Part shown: piece by piece, positions 36,630 to 45,823 of the stretch
How positions within the stretch are numbered: position 1 is the first letter of the stretch
Layout: every line of letters begins with the position of its first letter
NCBI GenBank assembly: GCA_900543305.1
Contig: UQQZ01000001.1
Location: 20,035-84,034 of the forward strand
DNA from: an uncultured Oscillospiraceae bacterium
GTDB taxonomy: Bacteria > Bacillota > Clostridia > Oscillospirales > Acutalibacteraceae
DNA: 64,000 nucleotides
Direction: 5' to 3'
Position numbers and translations under genes: made by a program
Notes under the pieces: generated by a model
The model's database searches: none
What the model was told of the DNA's origin: nothing
What the model saw: only the letters and a program-made list of their open reading frames with translations

Positions 36630-37109
36630 ATGACCCGATCCCGAAAAATTGCGGCGGGGATCCTGCTGTTTCTGCTGCTGTGCAATCTTTGCTTCATCTG
36701 GGGCAACTCCTTGGCCAGCAAGGACAGCTCTCACAACATGAGTATGAATGTGCTGGATGTTCTCCCGGCCTTTATCCAACAGCTTTTCTCCAATGTGGAA
36801 CAACTGGAACATATCGTCCGCAAACTGGCCCATTTTTCCGAGTTCGCCTGTCTGGGGGGACTGGGGTGTGGATTGCTCATCGTCTTCCAAAAAGTTTCTC
36901 TCCACCCGGTAGTTCATTTGCTTTCCGGCGGATTTTTGGCAGCATCCATCGACGAAACCATTCAAATCTTTTCCCATCGGGGGTCTCAGCTGCAGGATGT
37001 GTGGCTGGACTTTTCCGGTTTCCTGGTGGGTACGGGCATTGTCTTGGGGATCTACGCCCTTGGGCATTTCCTGGGAAAACAAACAGATCAACATTCCCCG
37101 GCCGCGTAA
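36630..37109 (+). CDS. VanZ family membrane protein
   Basis: 159 residues, four hydrophobic segments. VanZ signature: VRKLAHFSEFACLGGLGCGLL and LAASIDETIQIFSHRGSQLQDVWLDFSG. ATG 36630 follows TTTAGGAGG by eight bases; a TTG two codons earlier is unlikely. It is divergent from the recombinase gene, monocistronic, and ends at a strong terminator. It resembles the capsule-locus VanZ in length and motif order. Confidence 0.85.
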   Translation: MTRSRKIAAGILLFLLLCNLCFIWGNSLASKDSSHNMSMNVLDVLPAFIQQLFSNVEQLEHIVRKLAHFSEFACLGGLGCGLLIVFQKVSLHPVVHLLSGGFLAASIDETIQIFSHRGSQLQDVWLDFSGFLVGTGIVLGIYALGHFLGKQTDQHSPAA

Positions 37110-37172
37110 ACATTTCCTGCCTTCCAAAAAATATCAATTTGCTTCCCAAGCCCAATGATCCTGAGCTAAGGA

Positions 37173-37209
37173 AACACCGCCTTTTCATCCGATGAAGGCG
37201 GTGTTTTTT
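37173..37209 (+). terminator. Strong intrinsic terminator
   Basis: 11-bp perfect stem AACACCGCCTT / AAGGCGGTGTT (37173-37183, 37195-37205) followed by a T-run. Ends the VanZ transcript. Confidence 0.85.
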
Positions 37210-37451
37210 GTATACTATTATATTATATATTATGGCGTCTTCGGAAACGTGCAGGGTTCGGCCACCGGTTAACGGGAATTTTAGAGGCCAGCAGAAGGGT
37301 TATTCCAGAAGCAACAATCGCCAGGAAATCTTTTTTCCAATGGGGATTCCACTCATTCCGAAGAAGGGTCCCTCTTGGGTGCAAATAGGACAAGATTCCA
37401 AACGACATTTTTATTTTCTCACTTTCATACCAATGCACAGGGGTGATACGT

Positions 37452-37631
37452 TTGGAAAACGCACAAAAAGACTTGATCCGTGTCCTACTGGAGCACCTTT
37501 GCTCCCAAGGACTCATTTCAACCGCCATCTGCTCTCAGGCAGCAGATTGGATAGATTCTCATGGAGATTTCCCTCCGTTTTTCCGGTATCCTGAGAACTC
37601 CACAAAGGAGGTAACCATTCGAAGGAGGTAA
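37452..37631 (+). CDS. Small SHOCT-like protein coupled to the recombinase
   Basis: 59 residues starting at TTG 37452, five bases after AGGGGTG; a GTG at 37443 is the alternative. The sequence NAQKDLIRVLLEHLCSQGLISTAICSQAADWI resembles small SHOCT-type helical proteins often seen just before large serine recombinases. Its last codons contain the ribosome binding site (AAGGAGG) of the recombinase, whose ATG is nine bases after the stop, so translation is probably coupled. It may serve as a recombination directionality or accessory factor (inference). Confidence 0.6.
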   Translation: MENAQKDLIRVLLEHLCSQGLISTAICSQAADWIDSHGDFPPFFRYPENSTKEVTIRRR

Positions 37632-37639
37632 CTAGTGGA

Positions 37640-39406
37640 ATGAACGTGCTTAAAATCCGCAACGAATTGCGCAATGGAAAAACCATTTTTGACCTGCCTC
37701 TCCGGGTGACCTTTTACGCTCGTGTCTCTACGGAAAAGGATGAACAGCTCAACAGCCTGGAAAATCAGGTTCAATACTACACCGAGCTGATCCAATCAAA
37801 ACCCAACTGGACCTATGTTCCGGGGTACATTGACGAAGGCATCAGCGGCACCAGTACAAAAAAACGAGACAGTTTTCTCCGGATGATCGAAGACGCCAAG
37901 AAGGGCCTCTTCGATTTCATTATCACCAAGGAAATCTCCCGTTTTTCCAGATCCACTTTGGACAGCATCCAGTACACCCAGGAGCTGCTGGAACACGACG
38001 TGGGGGTCCTGTTCCAAAACGACAACATCAACACCCTGGACGGAGACAGCGAATTCCGGTTGGTGGTCATGGCCGGAGTGGCCCAGGATGAGGTGAGGAA
38101 GCTTTCGGAACGGCTGAAATTCGGATTCCGGCAAGCCATCAAAAACGGCCATGTATTGGGAAACGACAAGCTGTGGGGATACAATAAAAAAGACTGCGTC
38201 CTCACCATCAACGAGGCGGAGGCCGCCGTGGTTCGCCGGATTTTCGACCTGTACGCCAACCAGAAAATGGGCATCCGGCGCATCTCCCAACAACTTTACG
38301 ACGAAGGGTATACCAGCCGGATGGGCAACGCCTTCAATGTTGCCACCATCCGACACATTTTGGAAAATCCCAAATACAAGGGCTGGTTCTGCGCCGGAAA
38401 AACCCAGACGGTGGATTACCGCAGCAAACGGAAGATAGTCCTGGACGAAAGCGAGTGGATCACCTACCCGGATCCTTCCATCCCAGCCATCGTCTCCGAG
38501 GAACTATGGGACCGGGCCAACGCCCTTTACAAGCTTCGGAGCAAGCAGTGCATGTCCCACCAGCACGGAGCCGATTACCATCACCGCTATCCCTACAGCA
38601 GCAAAATCTTCTGCGAGGTCCACAACGCCACCTACCACCGGGCAACATCTCGGGGATCCCGGGACAAAAAGGAAATCTGGCAGTGCCAAGTCTACCACAA
38701 ACGCGGCAGAGCCGGTTGTTCTTCCCCCTTGATCCGTTCCACAGAGCTGGACCAAATCCTGGCAAGTATTTTTGACCAGCTGATCCTCTCCAAAGAGGCT
38801 GTCGTGGATCAAGTGATTCAGGTGATTCAAGCGGTCCCCCATACGCGGAACTATCAGCGGGACGCCTCCCGGATTGAAGGGGAAATCACTTCCATTCAGG
38901 GGAAAAAGGACCGGATCCTGGAAATGAGCATTGACGGCACTCTTCCCCACGAAGAATTCAAACTGCGCAACGATGCCTTCAACCGGCAAATCCAGGACCT
39001 GGAAAAGCAGCTGGAGACACTGAAAAAGGAAGAGGAAAAAAGTAGAATGACCCCGGAACAGCTGGAGAAAATGCGGCTCTCCCTGACACGGGTTCTCTCC
39101 CATGAAGACGGTATCTCCTCTGCCCTGGTCACCTCGATCCTAGATCACATTTTGGTCAAAAAAAACAGCACCAAACAGGTGCTGGAACTGGAGATCCACT
39201 TAAAATTTGGGAACCCTTGGGAGGTTTATTACCAGCGAAACGAGGGTTCCCTTCGCTTTCAGCCTTTTTTATTATGTGCGCCACAAGACGCAAATTGTGT
39301 TCCACAAGTTTCTGTCTGGCGGCTTCACTCCCTTGGGCCATTTCTTCCAGACAGAGTTTTTCCTCGGCGGCGGAAAGGGCTTTGGGAAAGGTTCCCCCGC
39401 CGGTAA
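37640..39406 (+). CDS. Large serine recombinase, SpoIVCA-type
   Basis: 588 residues. Resolvase catalytic domain with nucleophile Ser in VTFYARVSTEKD (about residue 31), ITKEISRFSRSTLDS, then the recombinase domain, a zinc-ribbon with spaced Cys (KIFCEVHN...IWQCQV...GCSS), and a coiled coil (NRQIQDLEKQLETLKKEEE). The final ~50 residues read antisense through the sigK fragment, so the original C-terminus probably lay near 39230. It converges on a 5' sigK fragment, which is how B. subtilis spoIVCA sits next to spoIVCB in the skin element. Its role would be to excise the intervening DNA in the mother cell. Confidence 0.9.
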   Translation: MNVLKIRNELRNGKTIFDLPLRVTFYARVSTEKDEQLNSLENQVQYYTELIQSKPNWTYVPGYIDEGISGTSTKKRDSFLRMIEDAKKGLFDFIITKEISRFSRSTLDSIQYTQELLEHDVGVLFQNDNINTLDGDSEFRLVVMAGVAQDEVRKLSERLKFGFRQAIKNGHVLGNDKLWGYNKKDCVLTINEAEAAVVRRIFDLYANQKMGIRRISQQLYDEGYTSRMGNAFNVATIRHILENPKYKGWFCAGKTQTVDYRSKRKIVLDESEWITYPDPSIPAIVSEELWDRANALYKLRSKQCMSHQHGADYHHRYPYSSKIFCEVHNATYHRATSRGSRDKKEIWQCQVYHKRGRAGCSSPLIRSTELDQILASIFDQLILSKEAVVDQVIQVIQAVPHTRNYQRDASRIEGEITSIQGKKDRILEMSIDGTLPHEEFKLRNDAFNRQIQDLEKQLETLKKEEEKSRMTPEQLEKMRLSLTRVLSHEDGISSALVTSILDHILVKKNSTKQVLELEIHLKFGNPWEVYYQRNEGSLRFQPFLLCAPQDANCVPQVSVWRLHSLGPFLPDRVFPRRRKGLWERFPRR

Positions 39407-39461
39407 CATGGAGAAATAAAAACAGAACGTGGGAGAACAGTTCCATGAGCTGTGTGAACAT
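39156..39461 (-). pseudogene. sigK: 5' part of sigK (sporulation sigma-K), interrupted
   Basis: ATG 39461 opens a hydrophobic pro-like start (MFTQLMELFSHVLFLFLHV) followed by TFPKALSAAEEKLCLEEMA and VEHNLRLVAHIIKK, the conserved N-terminal and region 1.2-2.1 entry of sigma-K. Homology stops after about residue 66 (near 39264), exactly where the known skin insertions split sigK; beyond it the frame runs 35 meaningless codons to a stop at 39156. The 3' part (regions 2.2-4) is absent from the window. Sigma-K drives late mother-cell sporulation genes. This is probably half of a developmentally rejoined gene rather than a dead one. Confidence 0.8.
39209..39251. repeat. Inverted repeat at the sigK junction, possible attachment site
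   Basis: GGGAACCCT (39209-39217) and AGGGTTCCC (39243-39251), a perfect 9-bp inverted repeat around 25 bases, just inside the point where sigK homology ends. Large serine recombinase attachment sites are imperfect palindromes of about 40-50 bp, so this is the likely att half. The crossover dinucleotide cannot be fixed without the other end. Confidence 0.5.
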
Positions 39462-39534
39462 AGAGGACCACTTCCCTTCTAAAATGTGTTTCATATATAT
39501 GGAGCAGTTTCCTCCGTCGTGCCAGTACACCTAC

Positions 39535-39567
39535 AAAAGGGGACGGCTTCCCTTTGAAGCCGTCCCC
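39535..39567 (-). terminator. Terminator of the DUF1275 gene
   Basis: Perfect 12-bp stem GGGGACGGCTTC / GAAGCCGTCCCC (39539-39550, 39556-39567) with TTTT following on the minus strand, 27 bases after the DUF1275 stop. It also shields the sigK fragment from read-through. Confidence 0.85.
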
Positions 39568-39593
39568 ATCTTCCTTTTCTTTTCCTTGATCAA

Positions 39594-40301
39594 TCAGTGA
39601 CCAGAGGGTTTGCGAAACAGCAAATCCTTTTCATCGGTCAGGTCCGCATGGACCAAACGCACCAAGACAATCCCTAAGGGAATCAGGTTCAGCCAGATAG
39701 CTTTGGCATACAGTGCATGCCCCACCACCGTGGAGAGAACCCCTCCGGAAAAGAAGCACCCCAGCATGCCCAGAAAAAACAGCGCCCGGTCCCGGGCCTG
39801 CCGATCTTTCTTCCGAATGGCCTTGGCAAAAGAGATCCCCACCTGACGCAATTGGTTGGTACAAAACGTGGTGGCCATGGGAATTCCCTCCGCTTGGCGG
39901 AAGGTATTATACTGCATGGAAGCAATAAAATTCACCAGCACCTGCACCAGGTGATTGGGCCAACTGAGGGGAATAAAACCAATGATAAACAGAGAAATCA
40001 CTTCAAAAGCTACCAGATAAGTATCCCATCGGAGAAATCCGAACCGCCGCATGGGAGAAGGAAGAATTTCAGATAAAAAAGCTCCGGCCAAATAAGCGGT
40101 GATGGGAATCAGATAATATCCTCCTCCCAGCCAATCTCCCTTGCCGAAAGCAATTGCCATCAAGACAATATTGGCGGTGTGCGCGTTACAAAATACCCCG
40201 CCCCGGAGATTGAAGGTATAGGCACCCATCATCCCTGCACTGAAGGTCAACAGCGCGAACACACTTCTCTTTTCACAAACCAGATATTTCTTCTCTTCCA
40301 T
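39594..40301 (-). CDS. DUF1275 (YoaK) family membrane protein
   Basis: 235 residues with about six transmembrane helices. AGMMGAYTFNLRGGVFCNAHTANIV near the N-terminus and MQYNTFRQ...ATTFCTNQLRQ are typical of DUF1275/YoaK proteins, conserved inner-membrane proteins without a proven substrate. ATG 40301 follows AGGG by six bases and is preferred to 40337. Single-gene unit with its own terminator. Confidence 0.85.
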   Translation of the reverse strand: MEEKKYLVCEKRSVFALLTFSAGMMGAYTFNLRGGVFCNAHTANIVLMAIAFGKGDWLGGGYYLIPITAYLAGAFLSEILPSPMRRFGFLRWDTYLVAFEVISLFIIGFIPLSWPNHLVQVLVNFIASMQYNTFRQAEGIPMATTFCTNQLRQVGISFAKAIRKKDRQARDRALFFLGMLGCFFSGGVLSTVVGHALYAKAIWLNLIPLGIVLVRLVHADLTDEKDLLFRKPSGH

Positions 40302-40529
40302 AGCATTCCCTGCCTTGCCGATGTTTTTCAAATCCACGTCGCATTATATACCTAAAACGATAAAATAGCAACTTTCTGCTAACAGGAAATCCCTCGAATC
40401 GATTTCAGAAACCGCCTGCCCAGTCCCGTTCCCATTCGGCCGGGCATGCTACTAAACTCTCTTAAACTTTGTCTTAGATTTCATCTGTTCGGGCATACTA
40501 AGTCTATCCTTAAAAAGGAGGGCTTGGGC

Positions 40530-41375
40530 GTGAAAATATCCAGACAGGGTGGATTTGAGGGTTGGTATTTCAAACACCAGAAAGAAGATGACATGGTAGC
40601 ATTCATCCCTGGTCAGGCCGAGAGCGGTGCTTTTATTCAATTGATTTCACAAGAAGGCGCCCGACAATTTGAAGTTAGCCAGATGACCGTCAGAGAAGAT
40701 GGGATACAAGCTGACCGGTGTCGGTTCTCAAAGCAGGGGTGTCATATTGAGTTGCCCGGTATCCACGGCGAAATTATCTACGGACCATTTGCACCTCTCC
40801 GTTCCGACATCATGGGGCCATTTCGTTTTTTCCCTATGGAGTGTCGGCACGGTGTACTCAGCATGGCCCATGACCTCCAGGGCAATCTCACAATAGACGG
40901 GCGTCTGCACAACTTCGACGGTGGTCGGGGCTATGTTGAAAAAGACAGCGGAACCTCCTTCCCCAGCTCTTACCTGTGGATGCAGTGCAACGATTTCCCA
41001 GTATTTTGTTCTATCATGATCTCCATCGCCCATATTCCCTTTTGCGGATTTTCCTTTCAGGGATGCATTTGCGCCATTCTCTATCAGGGCAAGGAGTATC
41101 GTTTGGCAACGTACAGAGGCGTTAGACTCCGGTCATTGAGCGCCAACCATATCTGTTTGTCCCAAGGCAATCTGCGTCTGGAATTGGACATGGTTCCCTC
41201 CCATGGAGGTCACCCTCTCCGTGCGCCTCAGGGAGGGAAAATGTCCAGCACCATCCGGGAAAGCTGTAATGCTAAGCTGCGGGCAAGACTTTGGGAGAGA
41301 GGAAAGCCTGTATTTCACCTGCAAAGCGACCATGCAGTCTATGAATTCGTACCGAATCTTTGTGGTTCAAGTTGA
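40530..41375 (+). CDS. Tocopherol-cyclase-like protein
   Basis: 281 residues from GTG 40530, which follows AAGGAGG by nine bases. GGFEGWYFKHQ at the start and FRFFPMECRHGVLSMAHDLQG, then GYVEKDSGTSFPSSYLWMQC, match the tocopherol-cyclase-like family, a lipocalin-like fold found in many Firmicutes where no tocopherol is made. Substrate unknown. It is followed by the FAD/Rieske and DUF255 genes on the same strand. Confidence 0.75.
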   Translation: MKISRQGGFEGWYFKHQKEDDMVAFIPGQAESGAFIQLISQEGARQFEVSQMTVREDGIQADRCRFSKQGCHIELPGIHGEIIYGPFAPLRSDIMGPFRFFPMECRHGVLSMAHDLQGNLTIDGRLHNFDGGRGYVEKDSGTSFPSSYLWMQCNDFPVFCSIMISIAHIPFCGFSFQGCICAILYQGKEYRLATYRGVRLRSLSANHICLSQGNLRLELDMVPSHGGHPLRAPQGGKMSSTIRESCNAKLRARLWERGKPVFHLQSDHAVYEFVPNLCGSS

Positions 41376-41516
41376 TTCCAACGGCGCATCCGCATTTTCT
41401 TCCTCTCAGACCGGGGGAAAACAGGAAATGGGCCAACCTCGTATTCAGCATCTCCACCCTGCGGATTTCTCTGTCTGGACCACACTGTTACAAAAACCAT
41501 CATCGAGGAGGAGTAT

Positions 41517-42815
41517 ATGGAATCATTATGGGAGCAATCTTGGAAACCGTTGGAATTTTCTGTTCAGGAGGGAGACATGACCACCGATGTGTTGATTATC
41601 GGTGGCGGCATGGTTGGAGTTTTGTGTGCCTACCAGCTTCACCGCGCCGGAGTGCCCTATGTGCTGACAGAAGCGGAAACCATATGCAGCGGCATCACCA
41701 AGAACACCACCGCTAAAATTACCAGCCAACACGGGCTGATTTACCACAAGCTGATTTCCAAGTTCGGAATCCAGCAAGCAAAACTATATCTTACAGCCAA
41801 CCAGGAGGCCCTTCAACAATATCGTAACTTGTGCCGGGGAATCGACTGTGACTTTGAGGAGAAGCCTGCCTACACCTATACTCTCAACGACCCCCGCAAA
41901 ATTGAGAAGGAATTGAATGCTTTGGAGCAGCTGGGATTTCCAGCGGAATTTGCAGATACGCTCCCCCTTCCTTTTTCCGTTGCCGGCGCGGTCAAATTTC
42001 CCCATCAGGCGCAGTTTCATCCACTGAAATTCGTTTCCAGCATTGCCAAGGGCCTGCACATCTATGAGCACACCCGGGTGCGGGAACTGATGGGCACTAC
42101 GGCTGTGACGAATCGAGGCAGAATCCGTGCCAAGAAGATCATTGTGACCACCCACTTTCCCTTTCTCAACAAGCACGGCAGTTATTTTCTCAAGCTGTAC
42201 CAGCACCGCTCCTATGTGATTGCCTTGAAAAACGCCCCAGATGTGGACGGCATCTATGTGGATGAAGCGCAAAAAGGCATGTCCTTCCGAACCTACGACC
42301 ATTTGCTGCTTGTAGGGGGTGGAGATCATCGAACCGGAAAAAAGGGCGGCGGTTGGCAGGAACTGCTAGACTTTGCCCAGCAGTATTATCCCCAAGGGGA
42401 GGAAGAATACCGCTGGGCCGCACAGGACTGTATGAGCCTGGACAGCGTCCCCTATATTGGACCCTATTCCGCCTCTACGACAAATTTATATGTGGCCACC
42501 GGTTTCAACAAGTGGGGGATGACCACCTCCATGGCAGCTTCTAACATTCTCAGCGATCTAGTGCAGGAAAAGAAAAATCCCTATGTGGAGGTCTTCTCCC
42601 CTTCTCGCTCCATTCTCCATCCTCAATTGGCTGTCAATGGTTGGGAAGCTGTGGTCAGTCTGTTGACGCCTACCACCAAACGCTGTCCCCATCTTGGGTG
42701 TGCATTGAAATGGAATCCTGCGGAACACTCCTGGGATTGCCCCTGTCACGGCTCCCGATTCACCGAGGGCGGAAAGTTGATCGACAACCCTGCAACGGGC
42801 AATTTGAAAAACTGA
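41517..42815 (+). CDS. FAD-dependent oxidoreductase with C-terminal Rieske domain
   Basis: 432 residues. N-terminal FAD Rossmann motif VLIIGGGMVGVLCAYQLHRAG (about 26-46), DAO-type body, and a C-terminal Rieske 2Fe-2S domain with CPHLGC and CPCHGS ligand pairs (about 395-420). Such fusions occur in Firmicutes and cyanobacteria and oxidise amines or related compounds with unknown physiological substrate. ATG 41517 has GGAGGAG just upstream. A 141-bp gap separates it from the previous gene, nine bases from the next. Confidence 0.88.
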   Translation: MESLWEQSWKPLEFSVQEGDMTTDVLIIGGGMVGVLCAYQLHRAGVPYVLTEAETICSGITKNTTAKITSQHGLIYHKLISKFGIQQAKLYLTANQEALQQYRNLCRGIDCDFEEKPAYTYTLNDPRKIEKELNALEQLGFPAEFADTLPLPFSVAGAVKFPHQAQFHPLKFVSSIAKGLHIYEHTRVRELMGTTAVTNRGRIRAKKIIVTTHFPFLNKHGSYFLKLYQHRSYVIALKNAPDVDGIYVDEAQKGMSFRTYDHLLLVGGGDHRTGKKGGGWQELLDFAQQYYPQGEEEYRWAAQDCMSLDSVPYIGPYSASTTNLYVATGFNKWGMTTSMAASNILSDLVQEKKNPYVEVFSPSRSILHPQLAVNGWEAVVSLLTPTTKRCPHLGCALKWNPAEHSWDCPCHGSRFTEGGKLIDNPATGNLKN

Positions 42816-42824
42816 GGTGAGCCT

Positions 42825-44792
42825 ATGAGCAACCATCTGAAAAACCAGACAAGCCCCTACCTGCTCCAGCACGCGGATCATCCGGTGGACTGGTACCCCT
42901 GGGGCGAGGAGGCTTTTTCCAAAGCTAGGAACGAGGACAAGCCCATCTTCTTGAGCATCGGTTACAGCACTTGCCACTGGTGCCATGTGATGGCCCATGA
43001 AAGCTTTGAGGACCCCGAAATTGCCGATCTTCTGAACAGATACTATGTGTCTATAAAAGTAGATAAGGAAGAGCGCCCGGACATTGACAGCATTTATATG
43101 GCGGTATGTCAGGCTTATACAGGCAGCGGCGGATGGCCCACCAGTATTTTCATGACCCCGGAGCAAAAACCGTTCTTTGCGGGAACCTATTTCCCCAAAA
43201 CGTCTCGGTATGGGACAGTGGGCTTCAAAGAACTGCTGCTCCTCCTTCACCAGAAATGGACGACGGAACGGGACAAGCTTCTTTCCTCCGCCGAAGAAAT
43301 TACAAAGGCAGTAAATCGGGATCCTGTCTTCCGGTCACAAGCAGATGAAACCATCCTGGACACCGCCCTGCGATGGTTTCGGCAAAACTTTGACGCGTCC
43401 TTTGGAGGTTTTGGAGGAGCGCCCAAATTTCCCTCCCCCCACAATCTGCTGTTCCTGATGCAGGAATACGAAAAACACGGCGACAAGCAAGCCTTGCATA
43501 TGGCGGAAGTGACTCTCCAAAGGATGTATGCCGGGGGTTTGTTCGATCACATCGGATACGGATTTTGCCGGTATTCCACAGACCCCTATTATCTCATTCC
43601 CCACTTTGAAAAGATGCTCTACGACAACGCCCTGCTGATCCTCGCCTACTGCAAAGCCTATGAAATGACGGGACGGTCCTTTTATTTGAAAGTTGCAAAA
43701 CAGACAGCCTCCTATCTCTTCCACGAAATGTCCTCTCCCAACGGAGGCTTTTACAGTGCCCAAGATGCGGACAGCGATGGCGAGGAGGGAAAATACTATG
43801 GATTTACCCCGGAGGAAATTATGGAGGTTCTGGGGCCATCCCACGGCACAGCTTTTTGTGAAGGGTTTGGCATTACCAAATCCGGAAACTTTGAGGGCAA
43901 GAGCATCCCCAACCTTCTTCACGCCAAGGATCTGACAGACCCCCGTTTTGATTCCCTCCTTCCGGCGTTGCGAGAGTACAGGCGCAGACGCACCCACCTG
44001 CACACGGATGACAAGATTTTGACAGCGTGGAATGCTCTCATGATTGCGGCACTGTGCAGACTGTATCGGTGCAGCCGGGATTCCAGTTATCTGGAAGCTG
44101 CAAAACGGACGCAAGATTTCATCGAAAACAACTTGTGCAATCAAAATACGCTTTATGTAAGCATTCGAAAGGGCCGGGTGGGCGAACACGGCTTCCTAGA
44201 TGATTACGCTAGCTATCTTTTTGCACTCCTTTCTCTGTATGACGCCACACTGGATCCCACGTTTTTGAACCGCGCCACAGAATTGATCCAGGAAACTGTC
44301 CTCCAGTATTACGATTGGGAGCAGGGTGGCTTTTATCTCAGCGGCACAGAGAACGAAAAACTTCTATTCCGTCCCAAGGAATGCTATGACGGAGCAATCC
44401 CCAGCGGGAATTCCCTCATGGCATATGTTCTTGTACGCATCCATGAACTGCTCCCGGAGCACAGCAAGGAGGAGATTCTGAAGAAGCAGCTTGCCTATAT
44501 GACAGGCAAAGCGCAACAGTATCCCGCTGGATTTTCGGGGTTTTTAATGGCACTGTCGGATAATATGGAACCTCCGCTTTCCGTCACCGTGGTTCCGAAG
44601 GGAGATGATTTTCACTACCTTCCATGTGTGGTGCCTTCTGATGCCATCGTCAAGGTCCTGGATGGTCCGGTAGGCGATTATCAGCTGATTAACCATGAAA
44701 CCACTTTCTATGTGTGCCAAAATCGGTCCTGTCTTCCACCCATGAATCAGCACCAACTACTGGCAAAGATACAAAAGCAAAATAAAATCTAG
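42825..44792 (+). CDS. DUF255 thioredoxin-fold protein (YyaL/SSP411-like)
   Basis: 655 residues. N-terminal thioredoxin-like domain [20 protein letters not shown] with redox pair CHWC (about 46-49), then a large alpha/alpha-barrel domain similar to N-acylglucosamine 2-epimerases ([16 protein letters not shown]). Members are cytoplasmic; the bacterial role is not proven. Operon with the preceding FAD/Rieske gene is likely from the nine-base gap. Confidence 0.88.
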   Translation: MSNHLKNQTSPYLLQHADHPVDWYPWGEEAFSKARNEDKPIFLSIGYSTCHWCHVMAHESFEDPEIADLLNRYYVSIKVDKEERPDIDSIYMAVCQAYTGSGGWPTSIFMTPEQKPFFAGTYFPKTSRYGTVGFKELLLLLHQKWTTERDKLLSSAEEITKAVNRDPVFRSQADETILDTALRWFRQNFDASFGGFGGAPKFPSPHNLLFLMQEYEKHGDKQALHMAEVTLQRMYAGGLFDHIGYGFCRYSTDPYYLIPHFEKMLYDNALLILAYCKAYEMTGRSFYLKVAKQTASYLFHEMSSPNGGFYSAQDADSDGEEGKYYGFTPEEIMEVLGPSHGTAFCEGFGITKSGNFEGKSIPNLLHAKDLTDPRFDSLLPALREYRRRRTHLHTDDKILTAWNALMIAALCRLYRCSRDSSYLEAAKRTQDFIENNLCNQNTLYVSIRKGRVGEHGFLDDYASYLFALLSLYDATLDPTFLNRATELIQETVLQYYDWEQGGFYLSGTENEKLLFRPKECYDGAIPSGNSLMAYVLVRIHELLPEHSKEEILKKQLAYMTGKAQQYPAGFSGFLMALSDNMEPPLSVTVVPKGDDFHYLPCVVPSDAIVKVLDGPVGDYQLINHETTFYVCQNRSCLPPMNQHQLLAKIQKQNKI

Positions 44793-45163
44793 AGGACCTT
44801 CTTCTGCACAGGAAAAGAGGTCTTCCGGTTGTTACTGTGATCATCTGATTAGAACCTGAGGCCCTATAACGAAGCCGGAGTTCTGCCGGATTTAAAAAGA
44901 GGGAAAACGGAACCTTGGGTCAGAAAAGCAAACCGGCCCTGCAAAAAGCACCGTCATCTCCGTAAACCAACATGCTCCCCCTATGATTGACAGTGGTCTG
45001 TTTCACTGTCTCTCACAGAGGGAGCATGTCAGTATCTTCAAAATACTCTTTTCCATCTTGCCCAAAAACAGGCAGAGGGAAACTGTCGCGAGAGGGACGT
45101 TCCCCTGGGAAATGGAAAAAGACCTTTAGGGATATCCTCTTTCCAAAAGAACCCGGGGCCTCG
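44793..45163. other. 370-bp gap between convergent genes
   Basis: No gene seen; the plus-strand frames here lack start signals. Apart from the two-part hairpin at 44970-45029 there is a weak GACCT/AGGTC stem near 44795-44825, which may act as the DUF255 terminator. Confidence 0.4.
44970..45029. repeat. Two-step long hairpin with symmetric internal loop
   Basis: Outer stem ACATGCTCCC / GGGAGCATGT (44970-44979, 45020-45029), nine-base bubble on each side, inner stem GACAGTG / CACTGTC (44989-44995, 45004-45010) and an eight-base loop. There is no T-tract on either strand, so it is not a simple terminator. It could be a structured RNA, a processed stem or a small repeat element. Confidence 0.6.
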
Positions 45164-45823
45164 TTAGTTGCTCATTGTCCAGGACATTTCCCAGAATGCC
45201 AGCTCATAGCGAGAACAAACGGTAAAAATATGGACGAGATGTTCTATCTGCTTTTCGCTGCAATTTTCCGTTATATGGTCAAGTTCTTTCAGAAGGATCT
45301 TATTTTCTTCCCTATAATCATCGGAAATATACCCCTTGATCCAATCGCCGTAAAAAGGGTCCTCCAAAGATGCAGGGTTATTTTTTACCATATTTTCGGC
45401 GATGACCTCATAGCTGTACGCACAGGAGAGAATGGCAGCAAGAATTTCCGCTTCCCCTTCTTCATAGGCCACACGGAGCATGTAGGAAGTGTAGGAAAGG
45501 CTATCGAGAGAACGGGGAGTGGAATCTATTTCTTCCTGCGACACACCCAATTTTGCCAGATATCCCTGGTGAACATTCAATTCCCCATTCATAACAGCAA
45601 TGTACTTGGCAAACAGATTTGCTAGGGAAAGGCTCTTGGCTTTTGCGACGCCTACCGCAAAGGTTTTCGCGTAGTCCTCTAAATACAGATAGTCCTGGAT
45701 CATGTAATAGCGGAATTTATCTCTGTCCAAGGTGCCGTTTTGAATGCCCAAAACAAAGGGATGCTGGTTGTACGCTTTCCAAATGCCATCCGTTGCATGG
45801 AGCAGCTTTGCTGCTGTGCTCAT
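45164..45823 (-). CDS. tenA: Thiaminase II / aminopyrimidine aminohydrolase TenA
   Basis: 219 residues, heme-oxygenase-like helical fold. LHATDGIWKAYNQHPFVLGI start, YMIQDYLYLEDYAKTFAV, the active-site Cys in ILSCAYSYEVIAE and the late Glu in YELAFWEMSW are the TenA features. It hydrolyses aminomethyl-pyrimidine (thiamine breakdown product) to HMP for salvage. The start overlaps thiD (ATGA), and it is the last gene of the thi operon. Confidence 0.9.
   Translation of the reverse strand: MSTAAKLLHATDGIWKAYNQHPFVLGIQNGTLDRDKFRYYMIQDYLYLEDYAKTFAVGVAKAKSLSLANLFAKYIAVMNGELNVHQGYLAKLGVSQEEIDSTPRSLDSLSYTSYMLRVAYEEGEAEILAAILSCAYSYEVIAENMVKNNPASLEDPFYGDWIKGYISDDYREENKILLKELDHITENCSEKQIEHLVHIFTVCSRYELAFWEMSWTMSN

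Noticed and set aside
37223..37528. 101-codon minus-strand frame before the recombinase
   Set aside because: It has a hydrophobic stretch but no good ribosome binding site and overlaps the small coupled ORF; not supported.
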